Below, one piece after another: positions 23,702 through 31,840 of a DNA stretch of 64,000 nt. The DNA lies in the NCBI RefSeq assembly GCF_039541795.1, contig NZ_BAABGX010000003.1, positions 496,001 to 560,000 of the forward strand, in the 5' to 3' direction. The position numbers and the translations under genes were made by a program. A model generated the notes under the pieces. It searched no databases and was not told where the DNA came from. It saw only the letters and a program-made list of their open reading frames with translations. The stretch comes from Nibribacter koreensis (GTDB taxonomy: Bacteria > Bacteroidota > Bacteroidia > Cytophagales > Hymenobacteraceae). How positions within the stretch are numbered: position 1 is the stretch's first letter; every line of letters begins with the position of its first letter.

Positions 23702-25600
23702 CTACAAGGCTCCTTTTACAATCTCATCTACCACCGGCGGGTCCAGCAGGGTACTGGTATCGCCTAGGTTAGAAACATCGCCTTCGGCTACTTTGCGTAG
23801 AATGCGGCGCATGATCTTGCCAGAACGCGTCTTAGGCAGGCCGGTCACAATCTGGATCTTGTCTGGCTTGGCAATTTTGCCAATCTGGTCCACCACGGTT
23901 TCAATGACCTCGGCCCGAAGGTTTTCTTCATTGGTGGGTGCCTCCTCCCCACAGACCACAAAGGCGTAGATGCCCTGGCCTTTCACGTCATGGGGGTAGC
24001 CCACCACGGCGCTTTCTACAATGTGCCGGTTCTGGTTGATGGCGTTCTCAATCTCGGCAGTGCCAAAACGGTGCCCCGACACATTGATTACATCATCTAC
24101 GCGGCCAATGATGCGCCATAAACCGCCCTTATCGCGCTTGGCGCCATCACCGGTAAAGTACAGGTTTTTATAGGTGCTAAAATAGCTTTGGCGGCAGCGC
24201 TCATGGTCGCCGTAGGTGGTCCTGATGATGCCCGGCCACGGGAATTTCATGCACAGGTAGCCTTCCTGCTCGTTCTCCGTGATTTCCTGGCCTTCCTGGT
24301 TGATGAGAATGGGTTGCACGCCCGGCAGCGCGAAGCCCGCGTGACTAGGTTTGGTAGGCGTGATGTTGGCCAAGGAACTAAGCATGATGCCGCCGGTCTC
24401 CGTCTGCCACCACGTGTCTACCACCGGACAGCGCTCTTTGCCCACGTGAATATGGTACCAATGCCAGGCTTCCTCATTGATAGGTTCGCCCACTGAGCCC
24501 AGCACTTTCAAGGAGTCCAGGCTATAGGATAGGACGTGGTCCAAACCAGCCGCCATCAAAGACCGGATGGCGGTAGGGGCGGTGTAGAAGATGTTCACGC
24601 CAAATTTGTCAATCACCTGCCAGAAACGGCCCGGGTCTGGGAACGTGGGCACTCCCTCAAACATCAAGGTTGTGGCACCAGACAATAGCGGCCCATAGAG
24701 CAGATAGGAGTGACCGGTTATCCAGCCAATGTCGGCGGTGCACCAGTAGATGTCACTTTCCTCGTACTGGAATACATTCCGGAAGGTATAATCTGTGTAG
24801 ACCATGTAGCCGCCGCAGGTGTGCACCACGCCTTTGGGCTTGCCCGTTGAGCCCGAAGTATACAAGATGAACAACAGATCCTCGGCGTCCATTTCTTCTG
24901 CTGGGCAGTTCTTGTCCACGTGCTCCAGCTCTTCATGGTACCAGACGTCACGGCCTTCTACCATGTTCACGGCCCAGCCTATGCGGTCTACCACCACTAC
25001 TTTCTCTACGCTGGGGCAGTCTACCAAGGCTTCATCTACTACGCGCTTGACCGGGATCTGCTTAGGCCCGCGGTTCAAACCATCTGAGGTGAGGACTATC
25101 TTGGCCTGGGCGTCATTGATTCTATCGGCCATGGCCGTATGTGAGAACCCTGCAAAGATTACCGAATGCACTGCGCCAATGCGCGCACAGGCCAGCACGC
25201 TAAACGCCAGCTCTGGGATCATAGGCATGTAAATGCACACGCGGTCGCCTTTCTGCACGCCGTTGCGCTTTAAGATGTTGGCCATCTGGCAGACCTTCTC
25301 GTGCAACTCGCGGTACGTGAACCGGATGAAGCGCTCCTTGGGGTCATTCGGCTCCCAGATTAAGGCCAGTTTGTTGCCGCGTTTCTCCAAATGACGGTCC
25401 AGGCAGTTCTCCGTGATGTTGAGCTTGCCGTTTACAAACCACTTCACGTTAGGCTCCTCAAAATTCCAATCCAAGACCTTGTCCCATTTTTGACGCCATG
25501 TAAAGTTCTCGGCCACGTCTGCCCAAAATTGCTCAGGCTGGTCCACGCTTTTTTGGTACGCAGCCTGGTACTCTTCCATTGATCTGATGCGGTAGTCCAT
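23702..25600 (-). CDS. acs: Acetyl-CoA synthetase
   Basis: 632 residues, the length of AMP-forming acetate-CoA ligase (acetate + ATP + CoA to acetyl-CoA via acetyl-AMP). Domains: the ACAS N-terminal segment (EYQAAYQKSVDQPEQFWADV, FTWRQKWDKVL), the AMP-binding domain with ILYTSGSTGKPKGVVHTCGG, YWCTADIGWITGHSY and VVDTWWQTETGGIM, and the C-terminal lid with GRVDDVINVSGHRFGTAEIE and the acetylation-site motif PKTRSGKIMRRIL. All key motifs are intact. It lies alone, with a decayed family A palindrome 90 bp upstream. The first ATG MDYRIRSMEEYQAAYQ is taken as start. Confidence 0.97.
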   Translation of the reverse strand: MDYRIRSMEEYQAAYQKSVDQPEQFWADVAENFTWRQKWDKVLDWNFEEPNVKWFVNGKLNITENCLDRHLEKRGNKLALIWEPNDPKERFIRFTYRELHEKVCQMANILKRNGVQKGDRVCIYMPMIPELAFSVLACARIGAVHSVIFAGFSHTAMADRINDAQAKIVLTSDGLNRGPKQIPVKRVVDEALVDCPSVEKVVVVDRIGWAVNMVEGRDVWYHEELEHVDKNCPAEEMDAEDLLFILYTSGSTGKPKGVVHTCGGYMVYTDYTFRNVFQYEESDIYWCTADIGWITGHSYLLYGPLLSGATTLMFEGVPTFPDPGRFWQVIDKFGVNIFYTAPTAIRSLMAAGLDHVLSYSLDSLKVLGSVGEPINEEAWHWYHIHVGKERCPVVDTWWQTETGGIMLSSLANITPTKPSHAGFALPGVQPILINQEGQEITENEQEGYLCMKFPWPGIIRTTYGDHERCRQSYFSTYKNLYFTGDGAKRDKGGLWRIIGRVDDVINVSGHRFGTAEIENAINQNRHIVESAVVGYPHDVKGQGIYAFVVCGEEAPTNEENLRAEVIETVVDQIGKIAKPDKIQIVTGLPKTRSGKIMRRILRKVAEGDVSNLGDTSTLLDPPVVDEIVKGAL

Positions 25601-25688
25601 AGGTTAGTAGGGTGGTGTTTGGTCGCTTAAAGTTAGATTTTCTCAGTAAAGTGCCAATACTAAGACGGAGTTAGTGAAGAGATGGGTG

Positions 25689-25726
25689 CGTTTTTAGGCT
25701 GTTTCTGAGAAAGTAGGCTGAAAACG
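25689..25726. repeat. Family A palindrome, copy 9 (decayed)
   Basis: CGTTTTTAGGCTGTTTC, then TGAGAAAGTAGGCTGAAAACG; several mismatches but the pattern is clear. Confidence 0.65.
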
Positions 25727-26244
25727 GATTTGAAATGGCGGGATGTCCTTGATGTGGTTGGGGTTCTCGCCAAGGTGCATGACAGCCTCTTTGGCTTTTC
25801 TTTTTTGGTGCGGATGTAACACTTGTGACTTTCTGAGGTGACTTGAGTACTAGCTGTTGGCAGTTCCCTGAGTAAGACCGCTCTTTCTGGTGCGCACTAC
25901 CATTCTAGTTGCATTTTGTCCGCTAAGCGCTCAAGGCCGCGGGGCCCCGTCTTGGCCCTTCGCACTGCTGTTGTACTCTGGGCCTTTGGCCCCGCCTTTC
26001 AGACGACGAAACAACAGAGGCGCTCAGAGCCAAGACTGGTTCTGGTTCCTCTCTGCATAGGCTGGATGGTTGATTGGTTGTTTGCAGGTGATGACTGACA
26101 CTGTCGCTGCAGAGTCATGCGTGCTGCCGCACGGCTGTAACTATCTGCTTGCACGTGGCCATGGTTGTTCAAGTCTTTGACTTGGACCCATGATGGCGGG
26201 CAGTTTGCAACTGCCCTGAAGCGCTGGCTTCAGGCTGCGCATTC

Positions 26245-26298
26245 CGTCCCCTTTGAAGTCGAAGATCCCGGACTTGTTTCGGGAGGGGTAGGGAGAGG
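26245..26298. repeat. Composite G/C-rich element, second copy
   Basis: CGTCCCCTTTGAA, then GTCGAAGATCCCGGACTTGT TTCGGGA, then GGGGTAGGG. The inner part forms TCCCGGACTTGTTTCGGGA, which is not palindromic in the simple element at 57400. Confidence 0.65.
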
Positions 26299-26349
26299 AA
26301 AGGAGCTCTTTCAGACTAAAGACTCATGACTCAGGACTAAACAAGTAGA

Positions 26350-26376
26350 GTCCGGCAGCACCTGCGAGCGTCTGCG
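26350..26376. repeat. 27-mer repeat shared with 7814-7840
   Basis: GTCCGGCAGCACCTGCGAGC plus GTCTGCG, 26 of 27 bases identical to the copy at 7814. Confidence 0.75.
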
Positions 26377-26456
26377 GCTATGTCAGTCCTGCCAGCAGCA
26401 TCTCTTTTAAGGGAATGGGGCGGTTCATGGTAGATAGATAAGTAGACCCTTCTGCG

Positions 26457-26464
26457 TATCTTTA
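26457..26464 (+). promoter_or_regulatory. Possible -7 element of rnhB
   Basis: TATCTTTA, one base off TAnnTTTG, 60 bp before the rnhB ATG. Weak. Confidence 0.3.
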
Positions 26465-26523
26465 CCTCGAATTATTTCTAGAGAAGCGCTGTTTTACCTT
26501 CGCATTGAAAATAAAGAAAGCTC

Positions 26524-27129
26524 ATGCTGATTGCCAACCATAGTGGTAAGATTTTAGAAGCGGGACTGGACGAGGCGGGGAGAGGCTGCCTGGCCGGGCC
26601 AGTGGTAGCGGCGGCCGTCATCCTGCCACCCGACTACCACCATGCCCTGCTCACAGACTCTAAGCAACTGTCTGCCAAGCAGCGTAACCTGCTCCGCGAA
26701 GAAGTGTGCAAAGAAGCCATTCACTGGGCGGTGGCCGAAGTCTCACCTCAGGAAATTGACCAGATCAACATCCTCAATGCCTCTTTTGCCGCCATGCACC
26801 GCGCCGTGGATCAATTGACCGTAGTGCCAGAATATTTACTAGTGGATGGCAACAGGTTCAAAGCATATAGAGAGATTCCGCATGCGTGTATGATTAAAGG
26901 AGATGGGCGCTATTTTAGCATTGCGGCGGCGTCTATCCTGGCCAAAACCCACCGGGATGACCTCATGCGACAGCTGGGTGAGCAGCATCCTTTTTATGGC
27001 TGGGGGCAGAATGCGGGTTATCCTACCAAAGCCCATCGTGCAGCCATTGCTCAGTACGGTACCACTGCCCATCATAGAATGACCTTTAAATTATTGGCCG
27101 AACAAATGCCTTCCTTGGAGCTTTTGTAA
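26524..27129 (+). CDS. rnhB: Ribonuclease HII
   Basis: 201 residues. RNase HII cuts the RNA strand of RNA-DNA hybrids and nicks at single ribonucleotides in DNA. The catalytic motif AGLDEAGRGCLAGPVVAAAV gives the Asp and Glu of the DEAGRG box; LTDSKQLSAKQR, the second acidic site VDGNRFKAY, and the third IKGDGRYFSIAAASILAKTH with AxRD-like THRDDLM are all present, as is the YGWGQNAGYPTKAHRAAI tail. The start ATG at 26524 (MLIANHSGKILEAGLDEAGR) is near the usual position. It is monocistronic and ends with a family A palindrome shared with the convergent response regulator gene. Confidence 0.97.
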   Translation: MLIANHSGKILEAGLDEAGRGCLAGPVVAAAVILPPDYHHALLTDSKQLSAKQRNLLREEVCKEAIHWAVAEVSPQEIDQINILNASFAAMHRAVDQLTVVPEYLLVDGNRFKAYREIPHACMIKGDGRYFSIAAASILAKTHRDDLMRQLGEQHPFYGWGQNAGYPTKAHRAAIAQYGTTAHHRMTFKLLAEQMPSLELL

Positions 27130-27151
27130 GTAGCAATCAACGTATAAACAG

Positions 27152-27199
27152 AAAGGCGTTTTTGGCGTGTTTCTTGGGAAACAGGCCAAAAACGCCTTT
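27152..27199. repeat. Family A palindrome, copy 10 (stem extended by AAAGG/CCTTT)
   Basis: AAAGGCGTTTTTGGCGTGTTT, then CTTGGG, then AAACAGGCCAAAAACGCC and TTT. Between convergent rnhB and the response regulator gene. Confidence 0.88.
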
Positions 27200-27221
27200 T
27201 TTATGCTAAAATAGGACGTGC

Positions 27222-27665
27222 CTATTGCGGTTTCATTTTCAAGAGGTCCAGGAACAGGCTAAAGGAGTCAATGCCAGAGCCGCCTTCGCCAAAGGAGTCA
27301 AAAGAAAGTGGTTTTACAATGTAGCCGCTCACGCGCAGGTCTTGGGCCGCATGGCGGTCAGAGTCTTCGTTAGAAGTGGTCATGATGAACACGTTTAAGT
27401 TGGACAGGCTGGGGTCTCTACGTATTTCCTGTAAGAATTCAATGCCGTTCATGCGGGGCATGTTGATGTCTAAAAGCACAACGGTTGGTAAAGGGCTTAA
27501 TTTGGGAGTGCCTGGTTCGCCGCGGAGCATGGCCAGGGCCTCGCGTCCGTTTTTGGCTTTGTGTAGCGGGGCCATCACCTTGATTTTACGTAGTTCACGC
27601 TCTACGCTCATGGCATCCAGGTAATCATCTTCCACTAACAAAATACTGGCTTGAGATTCACTCAT
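27222..27665 (-). CDS. Single-domain response regulator (Rcp1-like receiver)
   Basis: 147 residues with only a receiver domain. The acidic pocket is ILLVEDDYLDAM, the phosphoacceptor is Asp66 in VVLLDINMPRMNG, the switch Thr is in FIMTTSNED (96-97), and the conserved Lys118 is in GYIVKPLSF. The extra loop between residues 50 and 60 and the ELRKIKV start are seen in the Rcp1-type regulators that partner phytochrome-like kinases. There is no DNA-binding output domain, so it should act by protein contact or phosphotransfer. It lies 40 bp downstream of a histidine kinase gene on the same strand. Confidence 0.92.
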   Translation of the reverse strand: MSESQASILLVEDDYLDAMSVERELRKIKVMAPLHKAKNGREALAMLRGEPGTPKLSPLPTVVLLDINMPRMNGIEFLQEIRRDPSLSNLNVFIMTTSNEDSDRHAAQDLRVSGYIVKPLSFDSFGEGGSGIDSFSLFLDLLKMKPQ

Positions 27666-27705
27666 AATATATATTTAAGGACTAAAAAAGTTTCAATACT
27701 AATTT

Positions 27706-29208
27706 TTAGGCTGCCTGAGCCAATTTGGCTTTGGGCCAGGTAAAGGTAAAGACAGAGCCGTTGCCTGGTGTAGAGGATACTTCTATGCGCCCGCCTTGCC
27801 GTTCTATGATCTTCTTGACAATGGAGAGGCCCACGCCCGTGCTTTCTACGGCATCGCGCTCCTGGAGTGTCTGAAATAAGACAAAAATTCTTTCATGGTA
27901 CTCTGCCTCAATGCCCGGGCCGTCATCTGCCACAGAGAATTGGTGGTAGTCTGGGAACTCCTGGTACCCAATGGAGACGTTGCCAGTTTGCTTGTCATGG
28001 TACTTGATGGCGTTTCCTATCAAGTTACTGAACACTTGCTGCAACTCTACCTTGGCAGCGCGCAGGACGGGTAAACGGTCTGGCAAATGCACCTGAAAAC
28101 CGGCCGGCGGGTTTAGCATATCTATCACGTCAAAGAGTAAATGCTGCACGTTGACGGCTTCCTCCTCTAGTTTGGCTCTACCCACGCGGGCCAGGGCCAG
28201 AATTCCGTTAATGAGGTTTTCCATGCGGTGCACGCGGGCGCGCATCATGAGCAGGTATTCTTGTATGTGGCTGGGCAGTTCTTTGCCCATGTCTTCTTCT
28301 ACCCACTTAGAGGCGTTCTCAATGCCGCGCAAGGGAGCCTTCAAGTCATGGGAGACCACGTAGGCAAACTGGTCCAGCTCCTTGTTCTTGCTGTCCAGCT
28401 CAGTAAAGGTTTTGTCAATGGTGCCAGACATGCGGTTAAGAGAGTCTGACAGCAAGGTGAGCTCATCATGGGCATCGTCTTCAATGGCAATCTTATATTC
28501 ACCGTTGGCAATGCGGTCTGCCAGGTTCACCATCTTCATGATGCGTCTGGAGATGAGGCGGGTAATGTAGTAGGCCCAGGCCAGACCCAGCATCACCGAG
28601 ATGATAGTGAGGGCAGTAGAGACCCGGCGCGTCTCATTGATACTTTTGTCCAGGCGCTCACGGCGCACCTCGCGTACTTTGTACTCAATGCTGTTAAACG
28701 CCCTGAAGTAGATACGCATCTGGTCTGTGAGGCGCTTGCCTTCTTCATTGATCACCAGATAGCCGTGTTCCAGGTTTCTAATGCCTCTAATGCTCACACC
28801 TGCCTCGTTCTCCTTGCGCTTCTCGGCAATGAGTAATTCGGCAAAGTCGTTTTTCCATTTCACCTGCAGTTCCTCAATCTCCTGAATCTTCTTGAGTTGC
28901 TCCGGGGAGTCGTCCACCAGCTTTTTAAGGTCTGTGAACAAGGCAGGCATAAGACGGTCTGCCGTATGGTAGGGTTGCAGGAACTCCTCATTGCCGGTAA
29001 GCAGAAAACCGCGCATACCGGTCTCCATGTCAATGATGTTCCGTTGCAGGGAAGAAGAGTTACGGATAATGTTCTGAGACTCAGAAACAAACTTGGAGTT
29101 CTCAATCACGTCTTCAGACAGGCGGTAGTTCACCACCCCCACGGCCGTAAAGAGAAAAGAGATAAGGACAAAACCAGCAAAAAGCTTGGTAGATAATTTT
29201 ATATGCAT
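27706..29208 (-). CDS. Sensor histidine kinase with CHASE3 and HAMP domains
   Basis: 500 residues from the ATG at 29208. Order: TM1 (KLFAGFVLISFLFTAVGVV), periplasmic CHASE3 four-helix sensor (about 30-175; DMETGMRGFLLTGNEEFLQP is its signature), TM2 (ALTIISVMLGLAWAYYITRL), HAMP (about 215-250), HisKA with His287 in FAYVVSHDLKAPLRGIEN, and HATPase (N box FSNLIGNAIKYHD, G1 VADDGPGI, F/G2 STGVGLSIVKKIIERQGG). It therefore phosphorylates a partner, most likely the receiver encoded 40 bp downstream. The signal is unknown. A longer frame starts at a TTG that is inside a TATTTTTG promoter element, so it is rejected. Confidence 0.95.
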   Translation of the reverse strand: MHIKLSTKLFAGFVLISFLFTAVGVVNYRLSEDVIENSKFVSESQNIIRNSSSLQRNIIDMETGMRGFLLTGNEEFLQPYHTADRLMPALFTDLKKLVDDSPEQLKKIQEIEELQVKWKNDFAELLIAEKRKENEAGVSIRGIRNLEHGYLVINEEGKRLTDQMRIYFRAFNSIEYKVREVRRERLDKSINETRRVSTALTIISVMLGLAWAYYITRLISRRIMKMVNLADRIANGEYKIAIEDDAHDELTLLSDSLNRMSGTIDKTFTELDSKNKELDQFAYVVSHDLKAPLRGIENASKWVEEDMGKELPSHIQEYLLMMRARVHRMENLINGILALARVGRAKLEEEAVNVQHLLFDVIDMLNPPAGFQVHLPDRLPVLRAAKVELQQVFSNLIGNAIKYHDKQTGNVSIGYQEFPDYHQFSVADDGPGIEAEYHERIFVLFQTLQERDAVESTGVGLSIVKKIIERQGGRIEVSSTPGNGSVFTFTWPKAKLAQAA

Positions 29209-29286
29209 GGGTATAGATGACGAAAAGGCCACCTCCGGGAGTCCAACATGAAAACGGAGCGCCTCCCATGAAAAGAGGTATCTCCG

Positions 29287-29294
29287 CAAAAATA
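29287..29294 (-). promoter_or_regulatory. -7 element (TATTTTTG) of the kinase-receiver operon
   Basis: Exact TAnnTTTG on the minus strand, leaving a leader of about 75 bases before the ATG at 29208. No clear TTG at -33. Confidence 0.55.
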
Positions 29295-29709
29295 GAAAAA
29301 TATCTTAACCTGCCTTGGGCCGAAGGTCTTGCGGCAACCTTGATGGCGTACAACAGATGGTTAATGTGATATGGTCATGATATACAAGTGTTTAGCGCGC
29401 CGGTGCCTGGCGTAATGCCTATGCGTGTTGCGTAACTTCTGCCCGACTAAGCGCTATAGGTACTTGTAGCTGAATGGCTGTACGGCTACCGCCCTAAGTG
29501 AGTTTTGGACCTTATGCGAAGAATGCTGTACTCAAAAAAGAATCAACCTATGCAAGTCTTATTAAAGGAGCAGTGCTGGATTTAACCGGCTTTTTGCGTT
29601 CACTGTGCCGCATAGTGGCGTACGGGCCTGCTAAAGACCATTAGGTTGTACCCTATAGGCTGTCTGCAAAACTTGAGGAGATGTGGTTTTCAAACCCGCG
29701 CCAAATCAG

Positions 29710-29717
29710 TACTTTTG
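29710..29717 (+). promoter_or_regulatory. -7 element (TACTTTTG) of gcvT
   Basis: Exact TAnnTTTG, 38 bp before the gcvT ATG at 29756. It lies within the longer reading frame that starts at 29681, so that start is not used. Confidence 0.65.
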
Positions 29718-29755
29718 CTCAGGTAGTAAAGTCATTCCTTCTAACAAAGACATAT

Positions 29756-30850
29756 ATGGAATTAAAGAAAGTTGCCCTTAATGACGTGCATGAGGCCCTA
29801 GGTGCCAAGATGGTGCCTTTTGCCGGATACAACATGCCGGTGCGTTACTCTTCAGACTTAGAGGAGCACCACACGGTACGCAAGGCCATGGGTATTTTTG
29901 ACGTGTCGCACATGGGCGAGTTCATGGTGACCGGACCGGGTGCCTTGGACCTGATTCAGCGCGTTACCTCCAATGACGCCTCTAAACTGACGCCGGGCAA
30001 AATCCAGTACTCCTGCTTCCCTAACCAGGAGGGCGGTATTGTGGACGACCTGCTGGTGTATTGCCTGGGTGAGGAAGAGTACATGCTAGTGGTAAACGCC
30101 TCTAATATTGAAAAGGACTGGAACTGGATCAACCAATTCAACACCGGCAATGTGAAGCTGGAGAACATCTCTGATGAGATGTCCCTGTTTGCCGTGCAAG
30201 GACCAAACACTGCGCAGGCGCTTCAGTCTCTGACCCCGGTGGACTTGCCTAATATGGTGTATTACACGTTTGACAAAGGCACCTTTGCAGGCGTACCCAA
30301 CGTGATCATCTCGGCCACGGGTTACACCGGCGCCGGTGGATTTGAAATTTACGTACCCAATGAAAACGCCAAAGAGGTGTTTGAGAAAATCATGCAAGCC
30401 GGCGAGCCTTACGGCATCAAGCCAATTGGTTTAGGCGCCCGTGACACGCTGCGTCTGGAGATGGGTTACTGCCTGTACGGCAATGACATCACAGATTCTA
30501 CCTCGCCACTGGAGGCTGGTTTGGGCTGGATCACCAAGTTTAGTAAGGACTTTACCAACGCAGACAACTTAAAGGCCCAGAAAGAGCAAGGCGTGAGCCG
30601 CAAACTAATTGGCTTTGAGATGATGGAGCAGGGCATTCCGCGCAGCCACTATGAGATTGTGAACGCCGAAGGCGCGACTATTGGCGAAGTAACTTCGGGC
30701 ACCATGTCGCCTTCTTTGGGTAAAGGCGTTGGCTTGGGCTACCTGCAAACTGAGTACACCACGCCAGGCACCGAGATCTTCATCAAGGTGCGCAATAAGC
30801 AACTCAAGGCCCAAGTGGTAAAACTGCCGTTTTATAAACCAACAGTATAG
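29756..30850 (+). CDS. gcvT: Glycine cleavage system aminomethyltransferase (T protein)
   Basis: 364 residues from the ATG at 29756 (MELKKVALNDVHEALGAKMV). The T protein moves the methylene group from the aminomethyl-lipoyl H protein to tetrahydrofolate, releasing ammonia. Family motifs: PFAGYNMPVRYSSDLEEHHT, GIFDVSHMGEF (the folate-site Asp), TGYTGAGGFEIY, PIGLGARDTLRLEMGYCLYG (Arg in ARDxLR), GEVTSGTMSPSLGKGVGLGY. Length matches the family. No other glycine cleavage gene is here, so the system is scattered. Identification is firm. Confidence 0.97.
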   Translation: MELKKVALNDVHEALGAKMVPFAGYNMPVRYSSDLEEHHTVRKAMGIFDVSHMGEFMVTGPGALDLIQRVTSNDASKLTPGKIQYSCFPNQEGGIVDDLLVYCLGEEEYMLVVNASNIEKDWNWINQFNTGNVKLENISDEMSLFAVQGPNTAQALQSLTPVDLPNMVYYTFDKGTFAGVPNVIISATGYTGAGGFEIYVPNENAKEVFEKIMQAGEPYGIKPIGLGARDTLRLEMGYCLYGNDITDSTSPLEAGLGWITKFSKDFTNADNLKAQKEQGVSRKLIGFEMMEQGIPRSHYEIVNAEGATIGEVTSGTMSPSLGKGVGLGYLQTEYTTPGTEIFIKVRNKQLKAQVVKLPFYKPTV

Positions 30851-30851
30851 T

Positions 30852-30882
30852 ATAGTTAAGAGTTAAAAGTTATGAGTTAAGT
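30852..30882. repeat. AGTTAAGAGTTAAAAG word tract
   Basis: TATAGTTAAGAGTTAAAAGT then TATGAGTTAAG directly after the gcvT stop. Its inverted counterpart is at 30976-31009, on the other side of palindrome copy 11. Confidence 0.65.
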
Positions 30883-30894
30883 GTTGGTGTTTTG

Positions 30895-30948
30895 AGGAGC
30901 TCCGTTTTTGGCTTGTTTTCTAGAAATCAGGTCAAAAACGGAGCTCCT
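30895..30948. repeat. Family A palindrome, copy 11 (stem extended by AGGAGCT/AGCTCCT)
   Basis: AGGAGCTCCGTTTTTGGC and on, centre CTAG, back to CGGAGCTCCT. The seven extra base pairs are unique to this locus. Between gcvT and comB. Confidence 0.92.
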
Positions 30949-30975
30949 ATTTTATGCCTAACTGCTACTTCCAAA

Positions 30976-31009
30976 ACTTTGAACTCTTAACTTTTAATTC
31001 TTAACTCAA
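30976..31009. repeat. CTTTGAACTCTTAACTTTTA word tract (inverted)
   Basis: CTTAACTTTTAATTCTTAAC in the leader of comB, the inverse of the tract at 30852-30882. Confidence 0.65.
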
Positions 31010-31015
31010 AAAACC

Positions 31016-31723
31016 GTGCCTTCTATAGATGTTTGCTTCAGCCCAGAGCTGTTGCCTTTGTATGATTTAAAAGGAAAGATTGCCGTAGCTGTAGATGTGT
31101 TGCGCGCTACGTCCAGCATGGTCACCGCCCTGGCCCACGGCGTCACGCACATTGCCCCCGTGAGTGAACTGCATGAATGTTTGGCCTACAAAGAGCAGAA
31201 CTACCTGGTGGCCGCAGAGCGCGACGGCGTAAAAGCTGAAGGGTTTGACCTGGGCAACTCGCCGTTCCATTACCGTGAAGATGGCGTAAAAGGCCGTTTC
31301 CTGGCCATCACGACCACCAACGGAACGCAGGCTATCAATCGGTCCCGCACCGCAGACGCGGTCATAGTAGGCGCTTTCCTGAACGTTGGGGCGGTGGCCA
31401 ATTACCTGAAGGCCGCTAACAAAGACGTAGTGGTGGTTTGCGCCGGCTGGAAGGGGCTGTTCAATCTGGAGGATACGCTGTTTGCCGGCGCCTTGGCTGA
31501 GCGCTTAGAAGATGATTTCTCCCTGAACCATGACGCCACGCTGGCCGCGCATTCTATGTACCAAAGTGCCAAGCATGATTTGCTAGGCTACTTGTCCAAG
31601 TCCAGCCACGTACAGCGCCTGGAGCGCCTGCACATTCTACCAGACATTGAGTTCTGTTTGCAGCATGACGTCTATGACGTAGTGCCGGTGCTGGAAGGCG
31701 ATTTTCTGGTACCTGCTAAATAG
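31016..31723 (+). CDS. comB: 2-phosphosulfolactate phosphatase family protein (ComB)
   Basis: 235 residues from a GTG start (PSIDVCFSPELLPLYDL). The ComB fold is recognised by AVDVLRATSSMVTALAHGV, VAAERDGVKAEGFDLGNSPF, TTTNGTQAINRSRTADAVIV and VVVCAGWKGLFNLEDTLFAG. In methanogens ComB removes phosphate from 2-phosphosulfolactate in coenzyme M synthesis; bacteria such as this one lack that pathway, so the substrate here is unknown and the name is by homology. The start codon is GTG because no ATG precedes the conserved N-terminus. It ends in a strong hairpin. Confidence 0.93.
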   Translation: MPSIDVCFSPELLPLYDLKGKIAVAVDVLRATSSMVTALAHGVTHIAPVSELHECLAYKEQNYLVAAERDGVKAEGFDLGNSPFHYREDGVKGRFLAITTTNGTQAINRSRTADAVIVGAFLNVGAVANYLKAANKDVVVVCAGWKGLFNLEDTLFAGALAERLEDDFSLNHDATLAAHSMYQSAKHDLLGYLSKSSHVQRLERLHILPDIEFCLQHDVYDVVPVLEGDFLVPAK

Positions 31724-31751
31724 TCGTTGTTAGTTATCCATTGTTCAAAGC

Positions 31752-31802
31752 AAAAAACGGAAGGGGCCCTTACTTACAGAGTAAGAGCCCCTTCCGTTTT
31801 TT
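31752..31802. terminator. Bidirectional terminator after comB
   Basis: AAAAAACGGAAGGGGCCCTT, then ACTTACAG loop region, then AAGAGCCCCTTCCGTTTTTT. A- and T-runs on the correct sides for an intrinsic terminator. Its right half overlaps palindrome copy 12. Confidence 0.85.
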
Positions 31803-31832
31803 GCCTGTTTTCCAGAAACTAGACTAAAAACG
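31795..31832. repeat. Family A palindrome, copy 12 (fused to a terminator)
   Basis: CGTTTTTTGCCTGTTTTCC, then AGAAACTAGACTAAAAACG. Its left arm is also the right arm of the comB terminator. Confidence 0.8.
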
Positions 31833-31840
31833 TTTTTGGC

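Larger units (their letters stand above)
25601..26523. other. 923 bp gene-free spacer with structured repeats
   Basis: Contains a decayed family A palindrome, a GC-rich imperfect hairpin region (25920-26040) whose arms include GTCTTGGC / GCCAAGAC and TGTTGT / ACAACA, a composite G/C-rich element (26245-26298), a short GACTCAGGACTAAA tract and the 27-mer shared with 7814. The frame at 25916-26098 is a read-through of hairpins, not a gene. Confidence 0.65.
29209..29755. other. 547 bp intergenic region between divergent kinase and gcvT genes
   Basis: Two promoter elements lie near its ends (29287-29294 minus and 29710-29717 plus). Between them I see no gene, hairpin or repeat of note. Confidence 0.6.

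Noticed and set aside
25916..26098. 60-codon plus-strand frame
   Set aside because: Reads through a GC-rich imperfect hairpin, no plausible start region or family.
31016..31723. Coenzyme M pathway suggested by ComB
   Set aside because: Only ComB is present and the family is widespread in bacteria that do not make coenzyme M.
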